In this document: positions 44,025 to 53,380 of the stretch, piece by piece
Layout of the letters: every line of letters begins with the position of its first letter
Numbering within the stretch: the first letter of the stretch is position 1
DNA from: MED-G105 sp039025235
GTDB lineage: Bacteria > Pseudomonadota > Alphaproteobacteria > Caulobacterales > Parvularculaceae
DNA length: 64,000 bases
NCBI GenBank assembly: GCA_039025235.1
Contig: JBCCOS010000014.1
Location: forward strand, 40,933 to 104,932
Reading direction: 5' to 3'
Translations under genes and position numbers: made by a program
Notes under the pieces: generated by a model
Database searches by the model: none
Told to the model about the DNA's origin: nothing
The model's input: the letters and a program-made list of their open reading frames with translations, nothing else

Positions 44025-45416
44025 CTAATAAGTTTTGTCAGGTCGCTTTTGCCCTGTAGGCAGGTTTAGAATTGTCGCCGGATCAACGCGTTTGCCACTT
44101 CGGAAGACTTCAACATGCACGTGTGGGCCAGTTGTTCTTCCGGATGAGCCAACTGTTCCGATAATTTCTCCGGCGGAAACCTTATCGCCTCTTGCGGCAG
44201 CGAAGTTCGCCAGATGCGTATAGCGCGTTACATATCCGCCGGTGTGACGGATTTCTATAATGTTACCATAAAGACTTATGTTTTCTGAACGGATGATAAC
44301 ACCGGCTGCGGGCGCAAAAATAGGCGTTCCCAACACTGCTTCGATATCCGTGCCGTTATGCATCTTTTGCTGTTTGTTAAATGGATCAAAACGCATTCCA
44401 TAAGGACTTGATAGTCTTCCCTCGACGGGGCGCACTAAAAAATCTGGAGCCGCGATACTATCGTTGGTATAGGCCCATTGCATAATAGATAAGACTACGG
44501 TGGCTATAACGAGTAAGCTGTAAGTGAAATGACGGTTTTGTCTTGATGCGGTATCTTGAACGACCATTATGTTTGCAAGTCGTAACGCATAGTCACTATT
44601 GCAATGTGTGCTGATAATTGTTGGCGCGCTCAAGGCGGTCGCAGGGTTAATGCTTTTTATCGACGCCAGTAGCGCATCGGCATAAACGCGGCGTTCCGTA
44701 CTATTGGCGCCAATAGCGGCTATATCGCAAGACTGCTCTGCTGTGAGGCGACACTTCCTCGTCTGAAGCTTCAAGAAAATGTTTGGCCAGAATACCGCAT
44801 CGATAATGGCCAAACCGAGAAAGTAGATCGGATCATGGCGCACAAGATGGGCTTTCTCATGGGCGAGGACCAGTGCCAATTGCTTCTTTGGAAGCTTCTT
44901 CACCAACAATTCAGGCAAGACAATTTTTTTGCTTAACGTGGCGAAGGGTGAAACAGGCTCGTCAGTTACGAACGCCTGCGCATCAATGTCAGGGGCGTGG
45001 ACGGCGCCAGACACAATAGATTGAAGCGATAATTTACCTCGCGCGAAGCGGACTAGCCCCAGTACGAGGCCAAGTCCGTAAAATGCTACGAAAGCCATCG
45101 AGAAATATTCGAAAAGACTTGTGTCAACTGTTGCCGTAATTCCATTGAATGGTACGCCAGCGGTATCAATGGCCTGGACTATTTCGTCGAGAAGCAATGG
45201 TGGCAAACTTGAAGGAACATAAGGCGAAAGAGTGACAAATAAAACGCCAGTCATGCTAGGCAACAACATCGCGGCAAGAAAGGACTGCTCAGTTTTCTCG
45301 TCTAACTGCGGCGCAACTGCTGTTTTGGAAAAGCTATGCCTCAGGGCATAAACAACGCCGCTAAAGAATATCGGAATAGCTAGGATGACCCAAAAACCCG
45401 CCAGTAGAGCATTCAT
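44025..45416 (-). CDS. M56-M23 metallopeptidase fusion (BlaR1/MecR1-like sensor)
   Basis: The protein has 463 residues in two parts. The N-terminal M56 part has four membrane segments (about 5-25, 47-66, 106-126 and near 297-317) and the zinc motif VLAHEKAHLVRHDP (HEKAH, about 187-191) with the partner Glu in LTAEQSCDIAAIG. The C-terminal M23/LytM domain (about 330-450) has SPYGMRFDPFNKQQKMHNGT, the H-x3-D ligand pair in HNGTD, and HVHVEVF (HxH). BlaR1 normally carries a penicillin-binding sensor; here a LytM-type peptidoglycan hydrolase takes its place. It overlaps the BlaI gene by 4 bp. Confidence 0.85.
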   Translation of the reverse strand: MNALLAGFWVILAIPIFFSGVVYALRHSFSKTAVAPQLDEKTEQSFLAAMLLPSMTGVLFVTLSPYVPSSLPPLLLDEIVQAIDTAGVPFNGITATVDTSLFEYFSMAFVAFYGLGLVLGLVRFARGKLSLQSIVSGAVHAPDIDAQAFVTDEPVSPFATLSKKIVLPELLVKKLPKKQLALVLAHEKAHLVRHDPIYFLGLAIIDAVFWPNIFLKLQTRKCRLTAEQSCDIAAIGANSTERRVYADALLASIKSINPATALSAPTIISTHCNSDYALRLANIMVVQDTASRQNRHFTYSLLVIATVVLSIMQWAYTNDSIAAPDFLVRPVEGRLSSPYGMRFDPFNKQQKMHNGTDIEAVLGTPIFAPAAGVIIRSENISLYGNIIEIRHTGGYVTRYTHLANFAAARGDKVSAGEIIGTVGSSGRTTGPHVHVEVFRSGKRVDPATILNLPTGQKRPDKTY

Positions 45417-45817
45417 CGACGACGATCCTTTTGCTCGGCATCCAGCTCTTCAAGAAGTGTTTCGAGATCGGCAATTTCCGACTGATCCAGAAGCTTGCTC
45501 TGTGAAAACGCGGCAATCGGAATAGGCCCATCAGTGCAAAGAATGTTTGTTGCGAAGTCACGAATCAATAGCGCCATCGTTTCCAGTTTTGCGTGTTGAG
45601 GCCGAAAAGTCTTCACACCGTGAATAGGCTCGGTCTGCAAAAGCCCTTTTGTGACCATCCTGTCCAACGTCGCCCGGGTCGCAGAATAGGACCATTTCGT
45701 CTCGGCTACGCTCGCATCGTGGACCTCTCGAGCACTGAGCGGACTCGTTTGCCACAGCGGCCTAAGCAGCTTGAGTTCAAAATCAGTTGGTATTTTCGAT
45801 GTCTTGGTTTTCATCAT
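45413..45817 (-). CDS. BlaI/MecI/CopY-family repressor
   Basis: The protein has 134 residues with the winged helix of the family: IPTDFELKLLRPLWQTSPLS, SAREVHDASVAETKWSYSAT and RATLDRMVTKGLLQTEPIHG, then a dimerisation helix ending EELDAEQKDRRR. These repressors are cut by their paired M56 peptidase to release the promoter. It is the first gene of the pair with the M56-M23 fusion, and its own dyad operator lies upstream, so the unit is autoregulated. Confidence 0.87.
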   Translation of the reverse strand: MMKTKTSKIPTDFELKLLRPLWQTSPLSAREVHDASVAETKWSYSATRATLDRMVTKGLLQTEPIHGVKTFRPQHAKLETMALLIRDFATNILCTDGPIPIAAFSQSKLLDQSEIADLETLLEELDAEQKDRRR

Positions 45818-45825
45818 GCCACAAG

Positions 45826-45843
45826 TGTAGCAATGATGCTACA
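45826..45843 (-). promoter_or_regulatory. BlaI-type operator dyad
   Basis: TGTAGCA and TGCTACA with a 4-bp spacer form a perfect inverted repeat (45826-45843) that starts 8 bp upstream of the BlaI-like start codon at 45817. The TGTA/TACA half-sites match those used by BlaI/MecI repressors. Confidence 0.75.
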
Positions 45844-45953
45844 GAAGAGTCAACTGACGTACGTCGCCAGACAAATAGGTTTGGTAAGCCACCTAATTCT
45901 AGACTGATATTGCAACCAAGGAACATTTTGTCCGGTGACCCACAATCAAGTGA

Positions 45954-46181
45954 TCACCTGCCCTCATACCCTCGTTTCTGCTTTTTACGGAGTATTTCGC
46001 GGGCTACGTCTTCGGCGTCAGCTTCCTCATCGAACGACTGCATCAACTGGCTGCCGCCGCGTCCAATTCTGCCCCATCGGCGCACGAGTACCCAGCGTCC
46101 GAACAAGTCTGGTGTGATGCTCATATTATAATAGCGAGCGATATTTTTTGGCGAGTCTAACCGCGTCATATGAATACACAT
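45954..46181 (-). CDS. WGR-domain protein
   Basis: The protein has 75 residues, nearly all a WGR domain: IARYYNMSITPDLFGRWVLV then RRWGRIGRGGSQLMQSFDEE and a helix DAEDVAREILRKKQKRGYEG. WGR modules occur alone in many alphaproteobacterial plasmids and in DNA-repair or PARP-type proteins; they are thought to bind nucleic acid. It lies downstream of the hypothetical gene and relaxase on the same strand. Confidence 0.82.
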   Translation of the reverse strand: MCIHMTRLDSPKNIARYYNMSITPDLFGRWVLVRRWGRIGRGGSQLMQSFDEEADAEDVAREILRKKQKRGYEGR

Positions 46182-46269
46182 GTGGGGAGCATATCATTTG
46201 TGGTCCGTAGACTGAATCACTATTCGTAGTTAGATGAGTCAAACTTCACCTGGTTCTTGAATCAATCTG

Positions 46270-46707
46270 CTATTCGTCTGACACATAGGTCCAGCCGGGG
46301 CGATCGGGATCGCTTACTTCGAACAATCCAAAGTCTAATCCTTTTTGCGGACGGTTTCGTTTTGGTGCAGGAGCCGCATTCAAACGCTTCTCGATATAGG
46401 TCCGATCTTCTTGGGTTAGGGATGATGGGACTTTTGGCTCGTGGGCTCGTCCGTAATAGGAAACCCAGCAACGCCAGTAGTCACTTAAGTCGACGGCTAA
46501 CTCCCCCCACCGTCCCTCTAAGGGACCCGCGAAGAAAGCTTCTGCTTCCTCTCTCGTTCGGACCCGTTCCTTCGCCAGGTCGAGGTGCAATACCACGGGA
46601 TCGTCACTATCGAGTATTCTCGCAGCCTCAATCGATGAGCGCGCGAAGCCCTTCGGGGCTGTCATCGCTTCCTTGACATCTTGCGCAATGGGGTAACTCG
46701 GACGCAT
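46270..46707 (-). CDS. Hypothetical protein downstream of the relaxase
   Basis: The protein has 145 residues without a recognised domain. It has an acidic N-terminal half (DDPVVLHLDLAKERVRTREE), a YWRCWVSYYGRAHEPKVPSS core, and a basic KRNRPQKGLDFGLFEVSDPD end. Codon use resembles the adjacent transfer genes. It is 163 bp after traI on the same strand, perhaps in its transcript; similar short ORFs next to relaxase genes are common on alphaproteobacterial plasmids. Confidence 0.6.
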   Translation of the reverse strand: MRPSYPIAQDVKEAMTAPKGFARSSIEAARILDSDDPVVLHLDLAKERVRTREEAEAFFAGPLEGRWGELAVDLSDYWRCWVSYYGRAHEPKVPSSLTQEDRTYIEKRLNAAPAPKRNRPQKGLDFGLFEVSDPDRPGWTYVSDE

Positions 46708-46870
46708 GGGTTAGGGCCTGTTATAGTGGCGAGCACCGCATACTAACTGCAGCGTCGCGATCATCAATATCAGTTTACGGTAGCGAACCTTAATTTCTGA
46801 ACAAGATTTGGTTTTTGATCTCGTTGATATGCCATACCATCCCTTTCAAGTCTTTTGCGCTTCAATCTGT

Positions 46871-49800
46871 CTACCGATCTATTTCGAGACTCTTGGTAAG
46901 CGCGCGTTCTTGTTTCGTGACGTCGTCTTCTATTCCTTTTAGATAGTCACGAGACCGACCATCGTCGATGCTCTTGGACCCCTCTTTTTCGTTTGCACGT
47001 TCCGACAAGGCGTTCTGTGTGTCTTTGCAGTCTTCTTGTTTCTCACCATCTCGGGGTTTCACATCGACGCCTTTACGTTTCAGGGCATCGAAGATCCGCT
47101 CCATAATGCCTTTATCCGGTGTCTCAAGTTTTGGGATTTCTGGGAGTGTGCAATCTTGGGATTCAGATTGTCCGCGCTCGCCATTCACCGGGCATCCGTT
47201 TTCCGGGCGGCCGTTTTCCGGTCCATGGGCGCTTGCAGCGATTTCCGCCAGTTGTTCAGGCAGTCGTTGCGGTTTCAGTGAGCCGTCCGCCTCAAGGGCC
47301 GACGTTTTCCCGCCTTTTTCGTTGGCGAGGATCGTGATCAGCTTCTTCTGATCCGTCGTCCATACATGGATTGCATAGCGTGCGCGCGATAACGCCGTGT
47401 AGAGAGTGTCTTGATTGAGAAGCGGTCCCTTTATCGCCGGCGCTAGGATGAAAGCGCTGTCATATGTCGCCCCTTGCGCCTTATAGACCGTCAGCGCATA
47501 GCCATGGTCCCAGTACTCATTCCGGGCGACGTCAATTTCCCGCGTTTTGCCGTCTTCAAAGTCAATCCTTGCAAGCGTGCCCTCAACAGATCGAACGTTC
47601 CCGATGACGCCGTTTTTCAGTCCATTTAGATTTTTCGAGTTATGCCGCCACTGAATGACGTCGCCGCTGGCAATCTGTCGGCCTTGAATATCGTAAACTG
47701 ACGCGCCGCGAACGCTGTCTCGTTTCGGTTGGAATTGTACCGTCTCCGGAGATTTATCCTGACCGTCGGCATGCCTTTTCTCTAGGAGCAGCGTATCGCC
47801 ATCTCGCCCCGCAATATTGTAGGCGACGCCCTTCTCAATTTTGTGCCGCTGTTGACCTTGATGAAAGACGATAGCTGCGTCCTTCATCGGATACTGCCCG
47901 GCGCGCTTCATTTCTGCTTGCGAGATACGGTGTTGGGTTAGTATTTGTGCTTGCGCATCTTGGCTTGAAACTTTCCCTTCACCAATCAAAATCTCGCGCA
48001 CGGCGGCGGACGCCGCTACCCGGCTTTTATTGTCGAGAGCGAGGATTTTAGAACGGTCTCGGTTTTCCGACTTTGCCCAAGCGGCCGCAATGGCCGATGG
48101 AAGGTCGTCAAGGGGGCCGACATGCACTTTGTCGACCGCGGCGATGGCGTCTCCGACTTTTCCTGCCCGCGCGAAGGCGACGGCCTTTTTGACCGCGTCC
48201 GTCTGGTGTCGCCGCGATTCTTTTAGTTCCGCATTTGTCGCGCCGAAACGCTTCGCTAGCGCATGGGGCTTACCCTGCTCGATTGCGCCCAATTGTCTCT
48301 CATCGCCAATCACCACAACACGGAAATGATTAGTTTCCGCAAGCTGATCGATGCGCGTCGCCGCACGCGTTCCCACCATTGAGCCTTCGTCGACAAAGAG
48401 AATGCCCCCTTTCCCGATATCGGCCCCGCCTCTCTGTAAGAACGCGTCAATGGTCATGTGCTCGAGGCCGGCTTCTTCTCCTATCTTGTGAGCAGCAACC
48501 GCAGTCTTCGAGACCGCCAGATGTTGGCGGAGCGGCGTCGCTTTCGCGACCGCGCCGACAAAGGATGTTTTGCCAGTTCCGCCAACGCCTTGAATATGTT
48601 GGACACGGTCTTTCGCCGTCAGAATTGCTAAAGCCGCTGTTCTTTGTTCATCCGATAGGGCATAGGACTTCACTTCGTCCCCTTCTTTCGCCGTTACGCG
48701 AAAGGCGCTTATTCGCCGTTCCGCTGTGTTCCGACCGAGGAGGGGCTTTAGTGTGGATTGTCCCGCTTTGAGGACGTCTCTGAACGTTTGCTCAGCCGCT
48801 AAGTCTTTGTCTAAATACGCGCCATAATACTGGCGTCGTCCGCCCGTTTGTTCCTTCGCGTCTACGATTCGACCGTTCTCGCGCGCCTTAGAAAACTGGC
48901 GATCGATATCCGATAGTGTCGATTGACCAACTGAAATCCGTAGAGCGTTTTTGACGATCTCAGCGCGCTCAATAACCGCCTCGCTCTCCGTCGAGTGGGC
49001 GGCGCCAAAGCGAAAGGCCTCTTCATGGTCGCGCGGATCGGTCTTGAGGGACGCCTGATAGACGTCTTCGTTAGATCGTGCTTCGGCGGAATCCCGTCCT
49101 TCCGTCAGTTCACGAAACGCCTTACCGGCGCGCTTCGTCCATTGCTGTTTAATCTTATCAATCGTGAGCGACTTTTTGTTGTCCCGCGTCAACGTCGCCG
49201 CTTTCGCGCGCCCGGCGCTTGAGTTATCGCCGCTTTTCTCTACGTAGGCATCGATTTCCTTCGAGCGGGTCGAGTGATCATCAATCAGTTGCGGCGAGAC
49301 GGCGCTAAGCTCAAAAAACCCGCGTTTCTCGTCGACATCGATACCGTACCCTAAGGTGCGGCTCTCTCGGGCTAACTCACTTTTGTAGACTTGATCCGCC
49401 GCTTTTTTGGCGCTTTCAAGTCCCGCATAATCAAGCGACCGCCATATGCTCGATTGTTCGTCGAACGTCATATTGGCGATCACAACATGCGTATGAAGCT
49501 GTGCGTCCTGTGCCCGCGACGTGAATTCAAGGAATTTCGCAGCGACAATGTTCTCAGTAAGACGGTGTTCGACGCCGCCCTTCTCTCGAACCCTTGCGAC
49601 GGCGTATCTTTCTAAAAACTGAACTCCCGCGTCGACCGCCCGTTCATGCGCTTCGACGAGCCGCTTGTCGTCGCCGACAAGAGCGGCGACGGATACAGAT
49701 TTCGGGGCCGAGAAGGTGAAATCGCGCCCCGGCCGATGGGCCCGTGAGGTCCCTTCATTGTGGCGCCAAGCGTGCTTTTCGCCCTCGGGGAGCTTGCCTT

Positions 49801-49996
49801 CAAGAATCTGCGTCAAGTCATTGGCGGAGACCGTGGACGCGTCTTGCCCCTGAGAGGCTTGCGCAAGCCCTAGTTTCTCCGCCCCCTTTCCGAGCCAAGC
49901 GGAAGTCTCTTCAGCGCCCTTGGTGTAGTAGTCGCCTTGCGTGTAATATTTAGCGGCGTTGCCTGCCGTCGCGGTGATGGACTTGGAGCTCAACAT
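46871..49996 (-). CDS. traI: MobF relaxase-helicase TraI/TrwC
   Basis: The protein has 1041 residues. The relaxase part starts MLSSKSITATAGNAAKYYTQ, where the early Tyr cluster (residues about 17-18 and 23-24) should include the nicking tyrosines, and has the three-His motif QDAQLHTHVVIANM (about 163-176). The helicase part has Walker A VGGTGKTSF (about 470-478), Walker B FVDEGSMVG and QLGAIEQGK. The C-terminus (about 900-1041) is charged and disordered. It nicks oriT and unwinds the transferred strand. It is in an operon with traD (6-bp gap), no defects visible. Confidence 0.93.
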   Translation of the reverse strand: MLSSKSITATAGNAAKYYTQGDYYTKGAEETSAWLGKGAEKLGLAQASQGQDASTVSANDLTQILEGKLPEGEKHAWRHNEGTSRAHRPGRDFTFSAPKSVSVAALVGDDKRLVEAHERAVDAGVQFLERYAVARVREKGGVEHRLTENIVAAKFLEFTSRAQDAQLHTHVVIANMTFDEQSSIWRSLDYAGLESAKKAADQVYKSELARESRTLGYGIDVDEKRGFFELSAVSPQLIDDHSTRSKEIDAYVEKSGDNSSAGRAKAATLTRDNKKSLTIDKIKQQWTKRAGKAFRELTEGRDSAEARSNEDVYQASLKTDPRDHEEAFRFGAAHSTESEAVIERAEIVKNALRISVGQSTLSDIDRQFSKARENGRIVDAKEQTGGRRQYYGAYLDKDLAAEQTFRDVLKAGQSTLKPLLGRNTAERRISAFRVTAKEGDEVKSYALSDEQRTAALAILTAKDRVQHIQGVGGTGKTSFVGAVAKATPLRQHLAVSKTAVAAHKIGEEAGLEHMTIDAFLQRGGADIGKGGILFVDEGSMVGTRAATRIDQLAETNHFRVVVIGDERQLGAIEQGKPHALAKRFGATNAELKESRRHQTDAVKKAVAFARAGKVGDAIAAVDKVHVGPLDDLPSAIAAAWAKSENRDRSKILALDNKSRVAASAAVREILIGEGKVSSQDAQAQILTQHRISQAEMKRAGQYPMKDAAIVFHQGQQRHKIEKGVAYNIAGRDGDTLLLEKRHADGQDKSPETVQFQPKRDSVRGASVYDIQGRQIASGDVIQWRHNSKNLNGLKNGVIGNVRSVEGTLARIDFEDGKTREIDVARNEYWDHGYALTVYKAQGATYDSAFILAPAIKGPLLNQDTLYTALSRARYAIHVWTTDQKKLITILANEKGGKTSALEADGSLKPQRLPEQLAEIAASAHGPENGRPENGCPVNGERGQSESQDCTLPEIPKLETPDKGIMERIFDALKRKGVDVKPRDGEKQEDCKDTQNALSERANEKEGSKSIDDGRSRDYLKGIEDDVTKQERALTKSLEIDR

Positions 49997-50002
49997 CGCC
50001 GG

Positions 50003-51955
50003 TTACTCCGCGGCCGCGTTCGCTGAGTAGTCTTCGCGACGACGTTTCAGCATTTCTTCGTAATGCCGGGCGGCGATATCGAGAATATTCTCAGCCTCCG
50101 GCGAAACGCCTGGTTTCCCTTCATTCTCGAAATTGGCTTCTTGTGTTTCCGCAAAAACGCCGAACCCGGGCGTTGGGTTTTCAGGGTCATTGATAAATGC
50201 ACGGAGCACTTCATCTTCGGTGCGTGTTCGCTCGATAAAGGGCTCCGCGTGCCCATCGAAATCGCGGTAGTCGATCTTTTGCCGAACCACGGGAAGCCCC
50301 CTGCCCGGCGCTAAATACATCTCCAAATTGTCGAGGCCGCGAATCTGTGACGGCAACACCAGTTGACGTTCGACGCGTTGTTGTTGGAGCGTGCGGCCGT
50401 CACGCATTTCATGCTGACCCACAGACATGCCCTCATTGGCTTCTTGCTGTTCTGTTTTGCCGAGCGCTTCTGACGCCCATTCGGCAGTCATGCGATCATT
50501 GGCGCGCATGATCGCCCAGGTCGAACAATTCCCGGTGACAGCTTCAGCGCCCTCACGGCGATAGACTTCGCAAAGCTGAGCGAATGATTGAAAGCCAAGC
50601 GCCACACACCCGCCGAACTTTCGCGCCTGCGCCATCATCCCGTGAAGCGCGGGCAATCGCTGGAGCGAGGTTAGTTCGTCAAACACCAGCCAGAGGCGAC
50701 GGTCCGGACTTTCCGAAAGCGACAGAACCGTCGAAACGGCGGTGTCCACCCAAAGCGAAATCAGCGGCCGTAACTGTGCGAGTTGATCATTCTTCGAGGT
50801 AATGAAAAGCCAAGAGTCGTGGTCTTCTTCTTCGACAAATTTCCTGATCGAAAATTGCGGACCAAGGTCCTGCAGAATCGTAAACCCGGCGAGATCGTTC
50901 GTAAGGGTCGCGCGCACCGAAAGACCCATTTTAACGCTCTGCTCGTCCGCGATCGGCGCCGCTTTTGTTTTCTTCAAAAACGCTGTGAACTCCTCTGGCG
51001 TCGATTGCATGATCAAATCGACGAGCTCGGCGTTCAAAGGATCACGGTTTTGCTCCGCCGCTGTTTGATGAATTTTCTTGGCGGCGGCCGCGAAAAGCGT
51101 TTTCGCAGCATCGGGCCAGAATGGATCGGAAACCGGTTCTTCTGGAATAAGAGATTCAGCGAGCTTAGCGAAATCTTCATCGTGCCGAACTTCGTTCCAG
51201 ATGCGCCACGCAGGACTTCTAGCGTCCAGCGGATTTAGAATAACGTCCCGGTCCGGCCGATAAAACTTTTCGACGTAAGAACCATTAACGTCATAAACGA
51301 TGGCCCGCTGACCGGCGGCTCTGACGCCCTCAAGCAGGCGCGCGATCGATTGGGATTTTCCTGTGCCTGAAGCCCCGATAAACAGTGAATGTTGGGGTTC
51401 GAATTCAGCAGGAAACTGAACCCTGCCGAGTTTTAAAACACCGCGTCTGCCAAACGCCCGCATCGCCCGATCGAGCTCAGAAGGTTTTCCCAATCGGGCC
51501 CCGCGAATAAACGATTCTCGGCTTTGCTCTCTGCCCGTAAAATAGAAATACGCCGCCAACAAAATGACGATGATGATGAACAATAAGAGGCCGTATTTAA
51601 ACCCGTGCGCCGAACCGATCAGGAGTTTCTCTATGGCGTCAGCCACCAACTGAGATTGCAGATAAACGCCGCTCTCGATTTTCCATTTCTCTCCGGTTTG
51701 TTGGGTGTAGGTGACAAGACGCGTCGGATCGGAAAGCACCATTTTGTTGAACGCGGCTTGGCCGTAAACGAACATGGTGTGGCGCTCTTGTGGGGCGAGA
51801 TTAATCCACCCTCCGGCGACAACCGCCGCACACAGCAATACGAAGCCGGCAACCAATGTATGAATGATGGATTGGAAGAGCATTCGCCATTCGTGCAGAA
51901 CGGATTGCGAGCCGCGGATCCAATCGGATAGCCCGCCTTTGAAGAGCGTGCTCAT
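50003..51955 (-). CDS. traD: Type IV coupling protein TraD
   Basis: The protein has 650 residues: two membrane helices near the N-terminus (about 30-50 and 110-132), then the TraD/TraG ATPase with Walker A IGASGTGKSQSIARL (about 192-206), NPLDARSPAWRIWNEV and Walker B LWLVFDELTSLQRLPALHGM. The family recruits the relaxosome to the channel. The C-terminus is acidic and short, with no long F-type tail. It overlaps the accessory gene by 4 bp and precedes traI. Confidence 0.92.
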   Translation of the reverse strand: MSTLFKGGLSDWIRGSQSVLHEWRMLFQSIIHTLVAGFVLLCAAVVAGGWINLAPQERHTMFVYGQAAFNKMVLSDPTRLVTYTQQTGEKWKIESGVYLQSQLVADAIEKLLIGSAHGFKYGLLLFIIIVILLAAYFYFTGREQSRESFIRGARLGKPSELDRAMRAFGRRGVLKLGRVQFPAEFEPQHSLFIGASGTGKSQSIARLLEGVRAAGQRAIVYDVNGSYVEKFYRPDRDVILNPLDARSPAWRIWNEVRHDEDFAKLAESLIPEEPVSDPFWPDAAKTLFAAAAKKIHQTAAEQNRDPLNAELVDLIMQSTPEEFTAFLKKTKAAPIADEQSVKMGLSVRATLTNDLAGFTILQDLGPQFSIRKFVEEEDHDSWLFITSKNDQLAQLRPLISLWVDTAVSTVLSLSESPDRRLWLVFDELTSLQRLPALHGMMAQARKFGGCVALGFQSFAQLCEVYRREGAEAVTGNCSTWAIMRANDRMTAEWASEALGKTEQQEANEGMSVGQHEMRDGRTLQQQRVERQLVLPSQIRGLDNLEMYLAPGRGLPVVRQKIDYRDFDGHAEPFIERTRTEDEVLRAFINDPENPTPGFGVFAETQEANFENEGKPGVSPEAENILDIAARHYEEMLKRRREDYSANAAAE

Positions 51956-52422
51956 AGTGAACGCTCCCCTTCGAAATCCGCATTTCGAGACTCTCGGCGG
52001 TTTCCAAAACTTGGTTTTCGCTCGGCCCGGGACGCGGCGACCCGTTGGAGTATTTCGGAATAAGCGCCCGGGCTTTGGGAATCGAGAAGCGCTGCAAGCG
52101 CGAGATTGATTGTCTCGTTCGCCGTTTCGAATTCGAACACCCGCTGGTCAATTCGATTTAAAGCAACGACCACATCTCTCAGGGTTTTTGCCAATTGAGC
52201 AAATTGGCGGTCGATCGCCCCTTCGACAGCTTTTTCAACCGCCGCCCGGAGTTCGTTTTGATGCGCGAGAAAATTCTGTTCAGACCCAACATCGCCGCTG
52301 AGATGTTTCTCAACAGCTTCATGGATTACTGCACTTTGAGAGCACTTGTCTCGTTCGGCTCGCCGTTGAAGCGAACCGAACATGCGGTCATCGACTTTCG
52401 TCGATATCGAGTTATTTCGCAC
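51952..52422 (-). CDS. Ribbon-helix-helix relaxosome accessory protein
   Basis: The protein has 156 residues from GTG 52422. The N-terminus SISTKVDDRMFGSLQRRAER then SQSAVIHEAVEKHL fits a ribbon-helix-helix DNA-binding domain (about 4-45). The rest is a long coiled coil (about 60-130). Proteins like this, encoded first in the traD-traI operon, bind oriT and help the relaxase. The name MobC or TraM is not assigned because the family cannot be fixed by reading. The candidate oriT begins directly upstream. Confidence 0.7.
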   Translation of the reverse strand: MRNNSISTKVDDRMFGSLQRRAERDKCSQSAVIHEAVEKHLSGDVGSEQNFLAHQNELRAAVEKAVEGAIDRQFAQLAKTLRDVVVALNRIDQRVFEFETANETINLALAALLDSQSPGAYSEILQRVAASRAERKPSFGNRRESRNADFEGERSL

Positions 52423-52868
52423 CTAAAAAACGTCCCTTTTGGGCCCCCCCAAAAGGTCGGTGCTAGCCATGCATTAATATAGCTTCCATAGCATCCTCAG
52501 CATGTCAAGTATTTCCAATGGCTTTACAATGAAAACCAGAGGGAGACCGAAAACCCATTTAATAACAGGGCATTAGCGGGCCAAGGAAATCAAAAGAAAA
52601 CCTCAAAAAGTGAAATAGGAAAACCGGAGCGGCAAGGAAAACCCTCACAAAAACAAGCACATAAACATGTGCGTTTGTGTGTTCCGAAAGGAACGTCCCT
52701 GGCGCCGCCGGGGACGCAAAGAATGAAACTCTTAAAACTGGATTGGGGACATACCCTCGGCAACGCCCGTCTAAGATTCTCTAGCGTTCACGAAACAGGG
52801 CTTACCTTGAAACCAAATTCATGCGATCATTGGCTCATCAATGGGCGCGTCAGCAATTGGAGAATGAT
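52423..52868. other. oriT: Candidate oriT region between divergent transfer genes
   Basis: These 446 bp lie between the accessory/traD/traI operon and a divergent small gene. They contain a 9-bp dyad CCTTTTGGG/CCCAAAAGG (52435-52456), a long imperfect inverted repeat about 52645-52681 around GCACAT-AAAC-ATGTGC, a GNRA-loop hairpin GTTCC-GAAA-GGAAC (52681-52694), and a GTCCCTGGC/GCCGGGGAC stem (52695-52715, one mismatch), plus A-rich tracts. Location and inverted repeats fit an oriT and its accessory-protein sites. No known nic consensus was recognised, so the nick site is open. Confidence 0.5.
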
Positions 52869-53177
52869 ATGTCATCCGGAGCTGAACTCGCAAAACTCAA
52901 CCGTCTTAAGGCGGAACAAACCGCCGCGAATGCAAAACTTAAAAAAGCCAAAACAGAGTTCGCGGGCAAACTTGGAACCGACCTCATCAAAGCACTGGGC
53001 GATGAGAAGGCGGTAAAGCTCGTCGACGCGATCGCGTCGGTAGAACGTGATGCAATTCCGGGTAATTTCGTTGAACGCATTTCCGAAGAATTGGGAATAG
53101 CGTCTGCCAAGACTATTCCGAATGGCACGAGTACCGATAGCGCGTCACCCTTCCCCAGCGTTTCGCAAAACTCGTAA
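52869..53177 (+). CDS. Small coiled-coil protein next to candidate oriT
   Basis: The protein has 102 residues from ATG 52869, preceded by GGAG six nt upstream; an in-frame start at 52821 has no such site. It opens MSSGAELAKLNRLKAEQTAA, a Lys/Ala heptad-like helix, then KLGTDLIKALGDEKAVKLVD. It resembles the small plasmid TraC/TraD-type accessory proteins in size and layout, without clear sequence identity. It is divergent from the mobilisation operon, so it may be a further oriT-binding or priming factor. The role is inferred from position. Confidence 0.5.
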   Translation: MSSGAELAKLNRLKAEQTAANAKLKKAKTEFAGKLGTDLIKALGDEKAVKLVDAIASVERDAIPGNFVERISEELGIASAKTIPNGTSTDSASPFPSVSQNS

Positions 53178-53380
53178 GCGGTCTTTTGAAAAAAGAGAGA
53201 ATACGTAAACGCAAACCGGCACGGTCTGAGTTTCATGACAAGGGAACTTACCGACTGCGCCCCTCCCCCGCAAAGCGTTGAGGAGCAAAATTAGCAATGT
53301 CAAATACCGCCGAGGGCAACGCGTGCGGGAAGCCCAAAGGGCTATCCCGCATCGCTGAGAACGAGGCAATCGTTTAAATG

